Shown here: one piece after another, positions 27,132-35,915 of the stretch
Layout of the letters: every line of letters starts with the position of its first letter
Position numbering within the stretch: position 1 is the stretch's first letter
Notes under the pieces: generated by a model
The model's database searches: none
What the model saw: the letters and a program-made list of their open reading frames with translations, nothing else
Told to the model about the DNA's origin: nothing
Source: Naasia lichenicola
Lineage (GTDB): Bacteria > Actinomycetota > Actinomycetes > Actinomycetales > Microbacteriaceae
NCBI RefSeq assembly: GCF_004801885.1
Contig: NZ_SSSM01000005.1
Coordinates: forward strand, 186,001-250,000
Reading direction: 5' to 3'
DNA length: 64,000 nt
Position numbers and translations under genes: made by a program

Positions 27132-28553
27132 GTGACGAGGCCCACAGTCCGGGTGGCCGCGATCGATCTGGGCGCGACGAGTGGCCGGGTGATGACCGGA
27201 CTCATCGGTCCCGGTGTCTTCGAGCTCGAGACCGTCGCGCGGTTCCCGAACGATCCCGTGCGCACCATCGACGGGCTGCATTGGGACATCCTCAGCCTGT
27301 ACCGCCACGCGCTCGCGGGACTCGCGACGGCGGCGCGCACCGGCCGCATCGACAGCGTCGGCATCGATTCCTGGGCCGTCGACTACGCGCTTCTGCGCGG
27401 GAACAGGATGCTCGGCAACCCGTTCCACTACCGCGACGAGCGGACGGCGGATGGAGTGGCCGCGGTGCATGCCGTCGTTCCCGCCGACGACCTCTACCAG
27501 CTCAACGGACTGCAGCACCTCCCCTTCAACACGCTCTTCCAGCTCGCCACCGAGCAGCTCGACGGCGCCGAGTCGGCCCTGCTCATCCCCGATCTGCTCG
27601 CCTACTGGCTGACCGGACGGGTGGTCGCCGAGCGCACCAACGCCTCGACCACCGGCCTGCTCGATCCGCGGACCGGCGCCTGGCACGCCGAGCTGCTCGA
27701 GCGACTCGCGATCCCGAGCGAGGTCCTGCCAGAGCTCGTCGACGCCGGATCGACCATCGGCGAGCTGCTGCCGTCCGTGGCGACGGAGATCGGCGGTCAC
27801 GGGATCGGATCGGTCACCGCCGTCGGCTCGCACGACACCGCCTCCGCCGTGGTCGCCGTGCCCGCCACCACCCCCGACTTCGCCTACATCAGCGCCGGCA
27901 CGTGGGGACTCGTCGGAGTGGAGCTCGAAGCACCGGAGCTCAGCGAGGCCGGACGCGTCGCGGGCTTCACCAACGAAGGCGGCGTCGACGGGCGGATCCG
28001 CTACCTGCACAACGTGATGGGCCTCTGGCTGCTCACCGAGACGGTGCGCCAGTGGGAGCGCGACGGGACCATCATCGACCTGCCCGCACTGCTCGCCGAG
28101 GCAGCAGCCGTCACCGAGCCAGTCGCGGTCTTCGACGCGAACGACCCCGAGTTTCTGCCGCCCGGCGGCATGGCGACGAGGATCGCGGCGCACTGCGCGG
28201 CTCGCGGACTGCCCGCCGCGTCGACCCGCGCGGCCTTCGCCCGCAGCATCGTCGAGAGCCTCGCCACCGCCTTCGCGGATGCCGTGAGCACCGCATCGGA
28301 GCTGTCGGGCAGGAGCGTCGGCGTCATCCACATCGTCGGCGGCGGCTCGCTCAACGAGCTGCTCTGCCAGCTCACCGCCGATCGCTCGGGCCGGCCCGTC
28401 CTCGCCGGCCCGGTCGAGGCCACGGCCATCGGCAACATGCTCGTACAGGCCAGAGCGCTCGGCGCCCTCGGCGAGCACGACGTCGACCTCGAGACCCTTC
28501 GCCGCCTGGTCGCCACGGCCTTCCCGCCACGCCTCTACTCCCCCCGCCCCTGA
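27132..28553 (+). CDS. rhaB: L-rhamnulose kinase
   Basis: The 473-residue FGGY kinase begins VAAIDLGATSGRVM, the variant phosphate loop of rhamnulokinases. It continues with VGIDSWAVDYALL, NPFHYRDERT, QHLPFNTLFQL, GSHDTASAVVAVP (catalytic Asp region), YISAGTWGLVGVE and HIVGGGSLNELLCQLTADRSGRPV. It phosphorylates L-rhamnulose to the 1-phosphate used by RhaEW. GTG at 27132 follows GGAGG at a good distance. Length is normal for the family. It closes the rhamnose operon. Confidence 0.93.
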   Translation: MTRPTVRVAAIDLGATSGRVMTGLIGPGVFELETVARFPNDPVRTIDGLHWDILSLYRHALAGLATAARTGRIDSVGIDSWAVDYALLRGNRMLGNPFHYRDERTADGVAAVHAVVPADDLYQLNGLQHLPFNTLFQLATEQLDGAESALLIPDLLAYWLTGRVVAERTNASTTGLLDPRTGAWHAELLERLAIPSEVLPELVDAGSTIGELLPSVATEIGGHGIGSVTAVGSHDTASAVVAVPATTPDFAYISAGTWGLVGVELEAPELSEAGRVAGFTNEGGVDGRIRYLHNVMGLWLLTETVRQWERDGTIIDLPALLAEAAAVTEPVAVFDANDPEFLPPGGMATRIAAHCAARGLPAASTRAAFARSIVESLATAFADAVSTASELSGRSVGVIHIVGGGSLNELLCQLTADRSGRPVLAGPVEATAIGNMLVQARALGALGEHDVDLETLRRLVATAFPPRLYSPRP

Positions 28554-28558
28554 CTCTT

Positions 28559-28616
28559 CCTACGTTCCGGCCCGATGTGCACGAAATTCCGTGCACATCG
28601 GCCGGTTTCGAACGTA
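28559..28616. repeat. hairpin element with TACGTTCCGGCC / GTGCACGAAATT words
   Basis: After rhaB, CGATGTGCACG (28573-28583) and CGTGCACATCG (28590-28600) form a perfect 11-bp stem around AAATTC. They are flanked by TACGTTCCGGCC on the left and GGCCGG...GAACGTA on the right. The same two words recur at 48705-48861, about 20 kb away, so this is a dispersed intergenic element. It may end transcription of the rhamnose operon. Confidence 0.7.
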
Positions 28617-28658
28617 TGCTGATTGAGATCCTGTTTGATCTGCCAGGCAATCCCGGAT

Positions 28659-28671
28659 ATTGTCAGACAAT
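28659..28671. promoter_or_regulatory. palindromic operator ATTGTCAGACAAT upstream of the FadR-type gene
   Basis: The 13-base palindrome (one unpaired centre base) lies 18 bases before the FadR-type start, a usual place for autoregulation by GntR proteins. A related degenerate copy, TTGATCTGCCAGGCAAT, is just upstream (about 28635-28652). Confidence 0.55.
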
Positions 28672-28689
28672 GATTGGCGAGGTGATTCG

Positions 28690-29343
28690 ATGAGCGGCGA
28701 AGCCGCCGTCCTCGGCGACTCGGTTGCAGCAGAGCTCCGCACGTCGATCGTCGACCAGACGGACGCCCCCGGATCCACGATCACCGAAGCCGCCGTTGCC
28801 GTTCGATTCGGCGTCGCCCGGCCCACCGCCCGGATGGCCATCGACCGCCTCGTCGCCGAAGGCCTGCTGCGACGTGAGCCGCATCACGCCGCGAAGGTGC
28901 CGGTGCTGAGCCGCGAGGACATCACCGATCTCTACGACAGCCGCGCCACCGTCGAAGGCGCGGCGGTCGGCTCGCTCGCACGGTCCGGCACCATCCCGGC
29001 CGAGGCCCTCGCCGCGCATCGCGCAATCCAGGCGATGCACGCCGGAGATACCTTCGCTCACGAGGACATCGCCTTCCACCGCGCCCTGGTGAACGGTCAG
29101 CCGAGCGGCCGCCTCGCCCGGATGCACGGGCTGCTGATGGGCGAGATCGAGCTCTGCATCGGACAGGTGCAGAGCTACTCGCTGCTCGACCCGCAGGAGA
29201 TCGCCGCGCAGCACCAGGCCATCCTGACCGCAGTGATCGCCGGCGATGCGGCCCAGTCGGAGCAGCTGACCCGGGCGCACATTTCGTACTCCCGCGACCG
29301 CCTGCTCGCCCACTACGACTCCACCCACCCCTCGCCGCGGTAG
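28690..29343 (+). CDS. GntR-family regulator, FadR/FCD type
   Basis: The 217-residue protein has a winged helix (about 12-75, [30 protein letters not shown]) and an FCD ligand domain with metal-ligand pattern in [18 protein letters not shown] and [13 protein letters not shown] at 28690 follows GAGGTGA. Placed 82 bases before lldD on the same strand, it is a good candidate for a lactate-responsive regulator of that gene (LldR-like role), inferred from context. A palindrome in its promoter suggests autoregulation. Confidence 0.85.
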   Translation: MSGEAAVLGDSVAAELRTSIVDQTDAPGSTITEAAVAVRFGVARPTARMAIDRLVAEGLLRREPHHAAKVPVLSREDITDLYDSRATVEGAAVGSLARSGTIPAEALAAHRAIQAMHAGDTFAHEDIAFHRALVNGQPSGRLARMHGLLMGEIELCIGQVQSYSLLDPQEIAAQHQAILTAVIAGDAAQSEQLTRAHISYSRDRLLAHYDSTHPSPR

Positions 29344-29425
29344 AAGCAGGTTCGCCGCTACGGAAAGTTCCGCAGCGGGGAGCCACTTTCTCCCGCGGGG
29401 ACACCCAGAAGAAGGACCGACCGCA

Positions 29426-30670
29426 ATGGTGCAACGCAGAATCCCCAAGGTGCGCGACCTCGCGCCTCTGATGAAGTTCAAGAAGCCGACTCTCGACGCG
29501 AGGAAGCGCCGCCTGCAGGAGGCGTACACGATCTACGACCTGCGCGCGATCGCCAAGCGCCGGACCCCGACGGCCGCATTCGACTACACCGACGGCTCGG
29601 CCGATCAGGAGCTGTCGATCACCCGCGCACGTCAGGCGTTCGAGGACGTCGAGTTCCACCCGTCGATCCTGCGCGACGTCTCGTCGGTGTCCACGGGATG
29701 GGATGTGCTCGGCGCGCCCGTCGCCCTGCCGTTCGGCATCGCGCCCACCGGCTTCACCCGGATGATGCAGACCGAGGGCGAGGTCGCGGGTGCGGGCGCC
29801 GCCGCGGCTGCCGGCATCCCGTTCTCCCTCTCCACGATGGGCACGAGCTCGATCGAGGACGTCGCCAGGGCGGGAGCGGGCGGACGCAACTGGTTCCAGC
29901 TCTACATGTGGAAGGACCGCGACCGCTCGATGGCGCTCGTGGATCGCGCCGCGGAGGCGGGATTCGACACCCTTCTGGTGACCGTGGACGTCCCGGTCGC
30001 CGGTGCGCGCCTGCGCGACTCGCGCAACGGCATGACCATCCCGCCGACGCTCACGCCGAAGACGGTTCTCAACGCGATCCCGCGCCCCGAGTGGTGGATC
30101 AACTTCCTCACCACCGAGCCGCTCGCGTTCGCCTCGCTCGACCGCTGGTCCGGCACCGTCGCGCAGCTGCTCGACACCATGTTCGACCCGACAGTGACGT
30201 TCGACGACCTCGCCTGGATCAAGGACCAGTGGCCCGGCAAGCTCGTCGTCAAGGGCGTGCAGAACGTCGACGACGCCAAGCGCCTGGCCGGCATGGGCGT
30301 GGATGCGGTGCTGCTCTCCAATCACGGCGGACGTCAGCTCGACCGTGCGCCGATCCCCTTCCACCTCCTGCCCGAGGTCGTCCGCGAGGTCGGGATGGAC
30401 ACCGAGGTGCACGTCGACACGGGCATCATGTCGGGCTCGGACATCGTCGCCAGCATCGCGATGGGCGCGCGGTTCACCCTCGTGGGCCGGGCCTACCTCT
30501 ACGGGCTCATGGCCGGAGGCCGCGAGGGCGTCGACCGCACGATCGAGATCCTGCGCGCCCAGGTGGTGCGCACGATGAAGCTGCTCGGCGTGAACAGCCT
30601 GGAGGAGCTCAACCCGAGCCACGTCACCCAGCTCGAGCGCCTGGGCCCTCGCCCGGTCAGCACCCGCTAG
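29426..30670 (+). CDS. lldD: FMN-dependent L-lactate dehydrogenase / alpha-hydroxy-acid oxidase
   Basis: The 414-residue protein shows the alpha-hydroxy-acid dehydrogenase fold: [23 protein letters not shown] (FMN site), [36 protein letters not shown], and the catalytic His H300 in [36 protein letters not shown] follows. It oxidises L-lactate to pyruvate, passing electrons to the membrane pool. The L-lactate could come from RhaEW, completing rhamnose use. AAGGA lies upstream of the ATG. A small hairpin (CGCTACGGAA/TTCCGCAGCG) occupies the gap after the regulator. Confidence 0.92.
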   Translation: MVQRRIPKVRDLAPLMKFKKPTLDARKRRLQEAYTIYDLRAIAKRRTPTAAFDYTDGSADQELSITRARQAFEDVEFHPSILRDVSSVSTGWDVLGAPVALPFGIAPTGFTRMMQTEGEVAGAGAAAAAGIPFSLSTMGTSSIEDVARAGAGGRNWFQLYMWKDRDRSMALVDRAAEAGFDTLLVTVDVPVAGARLRDSRNGMTIPPTLTPKTVLNAIPRPEWWINFLTTEPLAFASLDRWSGTVAQLLDTMFDPTVTFDDLAWIKDQWPGKLVVKGVQNVDDAKRLAGMGVDAVLLSNHGGRQLDRAPIPFHLLPEVVREVGMDTEVHVDTGIMSGSDIVASIAMGARFTLVGRAYLYGLMAGGREGVDRTIEILRAQVVRTMKLLGVNSLEELNPSHVTQLERLGPRPVSTR

Positions 30671-30678
30671 CCCACGAC

Positions 30679-30769
30679 GTTCGGCCACCTTTTGGTACGT
30701 TCGGCCACCTTTCGAAAGGTGGCCGAACGACCCTGAAGGTGGCCGAGCCAGGCGGAAAGGTGGCCGAAC
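30679..30769. repeat. five copies of a 15-mer in two orientations between convergent genes
   Basis: GTTCGGCCACCTTTT (30679-30693) and GTTCGGCCACCTTTC (30699-30713) are followed by reverse copies at 30714-30728 (perfect), 30734-30748 (two changes) and 30755-30769 (perfect). Copies two and three abut to give a perfect 30-bp palindrome. The array fills nearly the whole 112-base gap between lldD and livF. It is likely to fold strongly in both transcripts and act as a bidirectional terminator. Confidence 0.9.
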
Positions 30770-30782
30770 CGAGAGGTGAACC

Positions 30783-31526
30783 TCAGACGACGCCGAGGTA
30801 GCGGGCCTGAACCTCGGGATCGTTGGCGATGACCTGGGAGGGCAGGTCCGCCGCGATCCGCCCGTTGACCATCACGAGGATCCGATCGCAGAGCTCGGTC
30901 GCGAAGCGCAGGTTCTGCTCGATGAGCAGCACGGACTGCCCCTCGGCGACGACGGAGCGCAGCACCTGCGACACGTGGTCGACCACGGCCGGCGCGAGGC
31001 CCTCGGACGGCTCGTCCATCACGACGAGCCGCGGATTGGTGAGCAGGGCGCGGGCGATGGCGAGCATCTGCTGCTCGCCCCCCGAGAGGTCTCCCCCGCC
31101 GTTGCGCTTCCGCTCGGCCAGCCGCGGGAAGAGGTCGTAGACGCTCGACACGTTCCAGCGATCCGTCTTCTTGGCTCCCACCATCGTCAGGTGCTCGTGT
31201 ACGGTCAGCGACGGGAAGATCCGCCTGCCCTGCGGCACGTATCCGATGCCCGCCCGGGTGATCTGGTACGGCTGGCGCCCCTGGATGGACTTGCCCTCGA
31301 ACTCGATGGTGCCGCTGCTCGGCAGGAACCCCGCGATGGCCTTGACGAGGGTCGTCTTGCCCATTCCGTTGCGACCCACCATTCCGACGGGCTCCGAGCC
31401 CATCTCGAATGAGACGTCCTGGAGCACGTGCACGCGCCCGTAGGACACGTCGAGTCCTTCGATCCGCAGTCCGCCGGAGCTGCGAGTCTCGGGGCGGCCG
31501 GGCAGGACGGTGTCAGGCTGCGTCAT
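30783..31526 (-). CDS. livF: branched-chain-type ABC transporter ATPase (LivF-like)
   Basis: This 247-residue ATPase has Walker A GMVGRNGMGKTTLVKAI, LivF-type GIGYVPQGRRIFPSLTVHEHL, signature LSGGEQQMLAIARALL, Walker B LVVMDEPSEGLAP and LIEQNLRFA. ATG at 31526 (GGAGG upstream) overlaps the end of livG by 14 bases. It is the last gene of a five-gene Liv-type transporter. The transported compound is unknown; this family also carries amides, urea and small organic acids, not only amino acids. Confidence 0.93.
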   Translation of the reverse strand: MTQPDTVLPGRPETRSSGGLRIEGLDVSYGRVHVLQDVSFEMGSEPVGMVGRNGMGKTTLVKAIAGFLPSSGTIEFEGKSIQGRQPYQITRAGIGYVPQGRRIFPSLTVHEHLTMVGAKKTDRWNVSSVYDLFPRLAERKRNGGGDLSGGEQQMLAIARALLTNPRLVVMDEPSEGLAPAVVDHVSQVLRSVVAEGQSVLLIEQNLRFATELCDRILVMVNGRIAADLPSQVIANDPEVQARYLGVV

Positions 31527-32277
31527 CGATGCTTCCTCCGAGGTAGATCTCGCGCACGCGCTCACTGGCGCGGATGTCGGCCGGGCTGCCCTCGAGGATC
31601 TTCTCGCCGTCGTGCATGACGACGACGCGATCGGCGACGGCGAGCGCGATGTCCATGTCGTGCTCGATCAGCAGCAGGGTGATGTCTCGGGGAAGGTCCC
31701 GGAGCAGCGCGGACAGGTGCTGCCGCTCGGCGGGCGAGAATCCGGCGGCCGGCTCGTCGAGCATGAGCAGCTTCGGCTGGAGGGCGAGCGCCATGGCGAG
31801 CTCGAGCTGGCGCTGCTCGCCGTGGCTCAGATCGGCGACGATCATCGGTCCGCGGCCGCTGAGTCCGACCCGATCGAGCAGCTCCTCGACGCGCAGCCAG
31901 CGTTCAGGAGTGCGCCGCGAGGACCGCAGCAGATGGCCGGAGAACTCCGTGCCGCCGAGGGCGACGTACACGTTCTCCGCCGAGGTGAGGCCCTCGAAGA
32001 GCCTCGAAGTCTGGAAGGTGCGGGCGAGGCCGCGCTTGGCCCGCGCCGCAGTGGGGAGTCGGGTGGCGTCCTCGCCGAACAGCTCGATGGTGCCGGAAGT
32101 GACGGGGAAGACGCCCGCGATCGCGTTGAAGAGCGTCGACTTGCCCGCGCCGTTGGTGCCGATGACGCTGATCCGCTCACCCCAGGCGATATCGAGGCTC
32201 ACCCCTTTGATCGCGCGCACGCCGCCGAAGGTCTTCGAGACGTCGAGCGCGCGCAGGGCGTGGGTCGAGTCGGGCAT
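31513..32277 (-). CDS. livG: branched-chain-type ABC transporter ATPase (LivG-like)
   Basis: The 254-residue ATPase has Walker A VIGTNGAGKSTLFNAIAG, the LivG-type RGLARTFQTSRLFEGLTSAENVYV, signature LSHGEQRQLELAMAL (SHGE variant), Walker B LLMLDEPAAGFSP and LLIEHDMDIAL. It partners LivF. A 16-bp hairpin separates it from the binding-protein gene upstream. Confidence 0.93.
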   Translation of the reverse strand: MPDSTHALRALDVSKTFGGVRAIKGVSLDIAWGERISVIGTNGAGKSTLFNAIAGVFPVTSGTIELFGEDATRLPTAARAKRGLARTFQTSRLFEGLTSAENVYVALGGTEFSGHLLRSSRRTPERWLRVEELLDRVGLSGRGPMIVADLSHGEQRQLELAMALALQPKLLMLDEPAAGFSPAERQHLSALLRDLPRDITLLLIEHDMDIALAVADRVVVMHDGEKILEGSPADIRASERVREIYLGGSIDDAA

Positions 32278-32324
32278 CGGGGCTCCTCGGGTCAGTACGG
32301 CGGCGGTACGAAGTGGACAGGGAT

Positions 32325-32362
32325 TCCGTGGCCGGTCCGGCTGTCGCCGGACCGGCCACGGA
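32325..32362. terminator. 16-bp perfect hairpin between livK and livG
   Basis: TCCGTGGCCGGTCCGG (32325-32340) pairs perfectly with CCGGACCGGCCACGGA (32347-32362) around CTGTCG. It lies directly after the livK stop in the direction of transcription. It probably protects the binding-protein mRNA or partly ends transcription before the ATPases. There is no T-tract. Confidence 0.75.
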
Positions 32363-32380
32363 TTGAGTCACCGCTGGTTG

Positions 32381-33625
32381 CTAGCTGGGGCAGGACTCGA
32401 AGCGGTCGTAGACCGTCGTGCCCTGCTTCACTCCCTTGTCCTCGCTGATCGTCACCGTGCCGAGGGTTCCGTCATCGTTCGCCTGAACCTCGGTGATGAA
32501 GTTGTCGACGATGCCCTGGTTGTTCTTGTCCAGGGTGATGTTGCCGGTCGGGCTGTCCCAGTCGAGGCTCTTCAGAGCATCGCGCAGGGTCTCCTGGCCG
32601 TCGCCCAGCTCGCCGTCGGTCGCCTTGAGACCCAGGTAGAGCGACTTGAACGAGTTGTAGTAGAGCAGCGAGAAGATGTTCGGCGTCGGGATCTCGGTCA
32701 GGAACTGGTTCCATTCCGGGGTGTCGTAGCCGCTTCCGGGGACGGGTCCGCCGGTGATCGTGCCGATCGCCGCGTCACGGATGTTGGCATCGCCGCCGAG
32801 AGCGGTCGGGTCGACCGCGATCGAGCCGCCGACGAGGGGCTTGGTGAGCCCGTTCGTCACCGCCTGCGACAGGAAGCTCGCCGCGTCCGCACCGCCGAGG
32901 CCGACGTAGACCGCATCGACATCACGCGGGATCTGACTGATGATCGTCGCGTAGTCGGTGGTGCCCACCGGCACCCAGCTGAAGCCGGTCAGGTCGCCGC
33001 CCGCAGCGCAGAACTCCGAGAAGAATCCGCCGGCGTTGTCGTAGGGGAACGAGTAGTCCTCCGCGACGCCGTAGATCTTCTTGTAGCCCTTCTCGTTGTA
33101 GGCGTAGTCACCCACCCCACCCATCCACATGGCCGAGTCGCCGTGGAAGCGGAAGAAGTTGGTAGCCCCCTCCAGTGTCTGGCTCACGGGGCTCGCCGAG
33201 CCGTTGACGAAGGTGACGTCGGGCACCGTGAGCGCGTACTGCGTCACCGTCTCGCCCTCGTCGCCCGAGACCGGACCGAGAACGATGTCGACGCCGTCGT
33301 TCTCCACGAGCTTCTTGACCTTGGTCTGGGCGGAACTCGAGGTCCCGTCCGTTCCCTCGTAGACGAATTCGAGCTTCTTGCCGCCGATCGTGTCGCCCTC
33401 TGCCTTCAGGACGGCATTGATCGCCTCTTTGGCGGCGTCCATGCCGAATGCCAGGTTGCCCGTGTCGGTCGCGAGCACGCCGATGGTGATGGTGTCGTCG
33501 CCTGCGGCTTCTCCGCCTCCGCCCCCTTCGCTGCCGGTGTCGCTTCCGCGACAGGCTGCGAGTGAGAGCAGGAGCACAGAGCCGATCGCGGCCGCGGTGA
33601 TGACGCGGCTGTTCCTCAGCTTCAT
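32381..33625 (-). CDS. solute-binding lipoprotein, LivK/amide-urea type
   Basis: The 414-residue protein has a lipoprotein signal with C25 (LLSLAACRGS), a Gly/Glu-rich linker, then a type I periplasmic fold of Leu/Ile/Val-binding family: ITIGVLATDTGNLAFGMDAAKEAINAVL, KLEFVYEGTDGTSSSAQTKVKKLVENDGVDIVLGPVSGDEG, and FSWVPVGTTDYATIISQIPRDVDAVYVGLGG. It captures the solute outside the membrane for LivH/LivM. The start at 33625 overlaps the livM stop (ATGA). The ligand is not a standard call; genes upstream suggest a sugar acid, polyol or similar polar compound (inference). Confidence 0.9.
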   Translation of the reverse strand: MKLRNSRVITAAAIGSVLLLSLAACRGSDTGSEGGGGGEAAGDDTITIGVLATDTGNLAFGMDAAKEAINAVLKAEGDTIGGKKLEFVYEGTDGTSSSAQTKVKKLVENDGVDIVLGPVSGDEGETVTQYALTVPDVTFVNGSASPVSQTLEGATNFFRFHGDSAMWMGGVGDYAYNEKGYKKIYGVAEDYSFPYDNAGGFFSEFCAAGGDLTGFSWVPVGTTDYATIISQIPRDVDAVYVGLGGADAASFLSQAVTNGLTKPLVGGSIAVDPTALGGDANIRDAAIGTITGGPVPGSGYDTPEWNQFLTEIPTPNIFSLLYYNSFKSLYLGLKATDGELGDGQETLRDALKSLDWDSPTGNITLDKNNQGIVDNFITEVQANDDGTLGTVTISEDKGVKQGTTVYDRFESCPS

Positions 33626-34737
33626 TGCTGGTTTCCTTTCTGGATTGCGGACTCCGCGGGCACAGGCGCCTGCGGTTCTTGGTGCTCGGGTGGCGGAGGC
33701 GCGGCGCGATCGCGTCGCTTCCGGATCGCCCGTGTGACCTGCCCGCCGACGCCCGCGAGACCCGCGGGCGCGAAGAGCAGGACGACGATGAAGATGACCC
33801 CGGTGAGGGTCTGGTAGCGCTCGGTGAAGTCCTGAGCGAAGTTGTCGAGGAGCGCGAGCACGACGGCTCCGAGGAACACGCCGCCGAGCGATCCGACTCC
33901 GCCGACGACCGCCGCGATGAGCACGTCGAGGGTGGAGCCGAGGCTGACCACGTCGGGATCGACCTGGCTGCGGTCGAAGACGAGGATCATCCCTCCGACC
34001 GACGCGACGAAGGCCGCGAAGGTCACGGCGGCGACCCGATAGCGGTTCACCCGATAGCCGAGGGCCGCCATCCGATCCGGGCTGTCGCGGATCCCCTGCA
34101 GCGCGAAGCCGAACGAGGTGTTCGCGAGGTAGTGGCAGAGCAGGTAGAGCAGGACGACCGCGAGAAGCGCCGCGTAGTAGAAGACCTCGAGGGTGCGGAA
34201 GTCGACGAAACCGTAGTCCTCGCGGAGGATCGGCGAGAGGCCCCGACGCGCTCCCGTGACCTCGATCGCCTGGGATGCGTAGGAGAAGAAGACCTGGCCG
34301 ATGGCGAGGGTGATCATCAGGAAGTAGATGGCCTTGGTGCGCACGGCGATGAGCGCCACCAGGAACCCGGCGAGGGTGCCGATCAGGATTCCGATCGGGA
34401 TGGACAGCAGGTAGGGCAGGCCGAGCGTCACGGAGAAGTAGCCGACCCCATAGGCGGCGATGCCGGCGAAGGTGACCTGGGCGAGCGAGAGCAGGCCCAC
34501 GTACTTGTTGAGGAAGACGAGGCTCATGGCGATGGTGCCGAGCCACAGGGTCCGGATGCCGATGTTGGGGATCCAGAACCTCGGCCGATCCACCAGCCAG
34601 GGGAACAGCACGGCGAATGCGACGACCAGGCCGACCAGCACCCAGCGGTTGCGCACCCAGAGGATGGGCCGACGCTTCGACGCCGGCGACGACGGCGTGG
34701 TGGTGATCGGCTCGCCCTTGTTCGGCAGGGTGCTCAT
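33622..34737 (-). CDS. livM: branched-chain-type ABC transporter permease (LivM-like)
   Basis: The 371-residue membrane protein has about ten hydrophobic segments, with LivM hallmarks LNKYVGLLSLAQVTFAGIAAYG, TKAIYFLMITLAIGQVFFSYA, and GIRDSPDRMAALGYRVNRYRVAAVTFAAFVASVGG. The family-typical AAVVGGVGSLGGVFLGAVVLALLDN precedes the last helices. The C-terminal 30 residues are Pro/Glu/Gln-rich and cytoplasmic. It overlaps livH upstream and livK downstream by ATGA. Confidence 0.92.
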   Translation of the reverse strand: MSTLPNKGEPITTTPSSPASKRRPILWVRNRWVLVGLVVAFAVLFPWLVDRPRFWIPNIGIRTLWLGTIAMSLVFLNKYVGLLSLAQVTFAGIAAYGVGYFSVTLGLPYLLSIPIGILIGTLAGFLVALIAVRTKAIYFLMITLAIGQVFFSYASQAIEVTGARRGLSPILREDYGFVDFRTLEVFYYAALLAVVLLYLLCHYLANTSFGFALQGIRDSPDRMAALGYRVNRYRVAAVTFAAFVASVGGMILVFDRSQVDPDVVSLGSTLDVLIAAVVGGVGSLGGVFLGAVVLALLDNFAQDFTERYQTLTGVIFIVVLLFAPAGLAGVGGQVTRAIRKRRDRAAPPPPEHQEPQAPVPAESAIQKGNQQ

Positions 34738-35594
34738 ACGGCCCTCCCGAGGATGCCCTGGGGCCGGAAGGCTAGAACGAACACCATGAGCGCGAAGGTG
34801 AGCACGGTGGCGTACGTGGGGGCGAAGACGAGGCCGAACTGCGAGACCAGACCCACCAGTGCAGCTCCGATGGCCGCTCCCGGAATGCTGCCCATGCCGC
34901 CGACGATGACGACCACGAGCGAGAACAGCAGGTAGGTGCCGTCCTGACCGGGCAGCAGGGGGAACAGCGATCCGCCGACGACGCCGGCGAAGGCGGCCAG
35001 CGCGGACCCGACGACGAAGACGACGGCGAACACGACCCGGACATTGACCCCCGTCGCCGAGGTCATGGCGCTGTCATCGACGCCGGCCCGCACGATGGAG
35101 CCCGCCCGTGTCCTGTTGATGACGAGCCACATGACCACGCCGATGACGACGGCGAGCACCAGGATGATCAGTCGGATCGCCGGATAGCGATCGCCAGACG
35201 GGAGCGTGAGCGCGGTCTGCCACTCGGCGGGGATCGGAACCTGGGTCGCGGTGCCGCCGAACGCGGCGAACATCAGGTCGGTGCCGATCAGGGAGACGCC
35301 GAGGGTGATCAGCGCGACGCGCAGATCGTCGTCCTGGAATCGCCGGATGAGCACCTGGTGGATGAAGAGACCGAGCAGCCCGACGGCCACTGCCGCCCCC
35401 AGCGCGCCGAGGAGCCAGTTGCCGCTCGCTCGGGCGATGGAGTAGCCGATGTACCCGCCGAGCAGGTAGCTCGTGCCGTGCGCCATGGTGATGACGCGCA
35501 TGAGACCGAAGATCAGCGTGAGGCCGGAGGCCACCAGGAAGTAGATCGATCCGAGGGTGAGGCCGTTGAGCGCCACGAGCAGGAACTGATCCAT
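34734..35594 (-). CDS. livH: branched-chain-type ABC transporter permease (LivH-like)
   Basis: The 286-residue protein has LivH features: ALNGLTLGSIYFLVASGLTLIFGLMRVITMAHG at the N-terminus, eight hydrophobic segments, the loop VDDSAMTSATGVNVRVVFAVVF, and VVVIVGGMGSIPGAAIGAALVGL. ATG at 35594 is preceded by GGAG; an upstream start at 35636 would add 14 non-family residues. It is the first gene of the transporter and follows a palindromic operator at 35671-35692. Confidence 0.92.
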   Translation of the reverse strand: MDQFLLVALNGLTLGSIYFLVASGLTLIFGLMRVITMAHGTSYLLGGYIGYSIARASGNWLLGALGAAVAVGLLGLFIHQVLIRRFQDDDLRVALITLGVSLIGTDLMFAAFGGTATQVPIPAEWQTALTLPSGDRYPAIRLIILVLAVVIGVVMWLVINRTRAGSIVRAGVDDSAMTSATGVNVRVVFAVVFVVGSALAAFAGVVGGSLFPLLPGQDGTYLLFSLVVVIVGGMGSIPGAAIGAALVGLVSQFGLVFAPTYATVLTFALMVFVLAFRPQGILGRAV

Positions 35595-35915
35595 CGCCTT
35601 CGCTCCACATCGTCGTGAGGAATCCGCGCTCGCCATCTTCGGCGACCGTCATTCAGTGCTGGACACTTTTGTGTATCCAGACTTGTATACACGCATCGTA
35701 GGATATGGATCACGGGCCGGATGTGTCAATCACACGCGGCTGTGCGGGATGCGAACGTCGCGTCGGAAGGGTCCGACTCGGCAGAGGATTCCGTCAGCCG
35801 TCTGCGTCTAGTCGGCATCGAGATGACGCACACCGCCCGTCAGGCCGCCCCATGACGGCGGTTCGGGTCGACTCGCGGAGGGGCGACCACCCCAGCGTCG
35901 CGACGGACGCTCCGG
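35595..35915. promoter_or_regulatory. liv promoter region, otherwise empty
   Basis: The 321 bases between the GntR gene and livH hold no credible gene. The AT-rich part around 35660-35706 contains the operator. The 35710-35915 part shows no repeat or coding signal that I can support. Confidence 0.5.
35671..35692. promoter_or_regulatory. GntR-type operator upstream of livH
   Basis: GTGTAT (35671-35676) and ATACAC (35687-35692) are inverted with a ten-base spacer, and TGTATACA (35684-35691) is itself a perfect palindrome. The same layout (half-sites ending TGTAT, ten-base spacer, then TGTATACAAG) occurs at 41372-41395. Two sites with the same geometry flanking the gene set for one GntR/FCD regulator suggest its binding sites. 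Confidence 0.65.
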
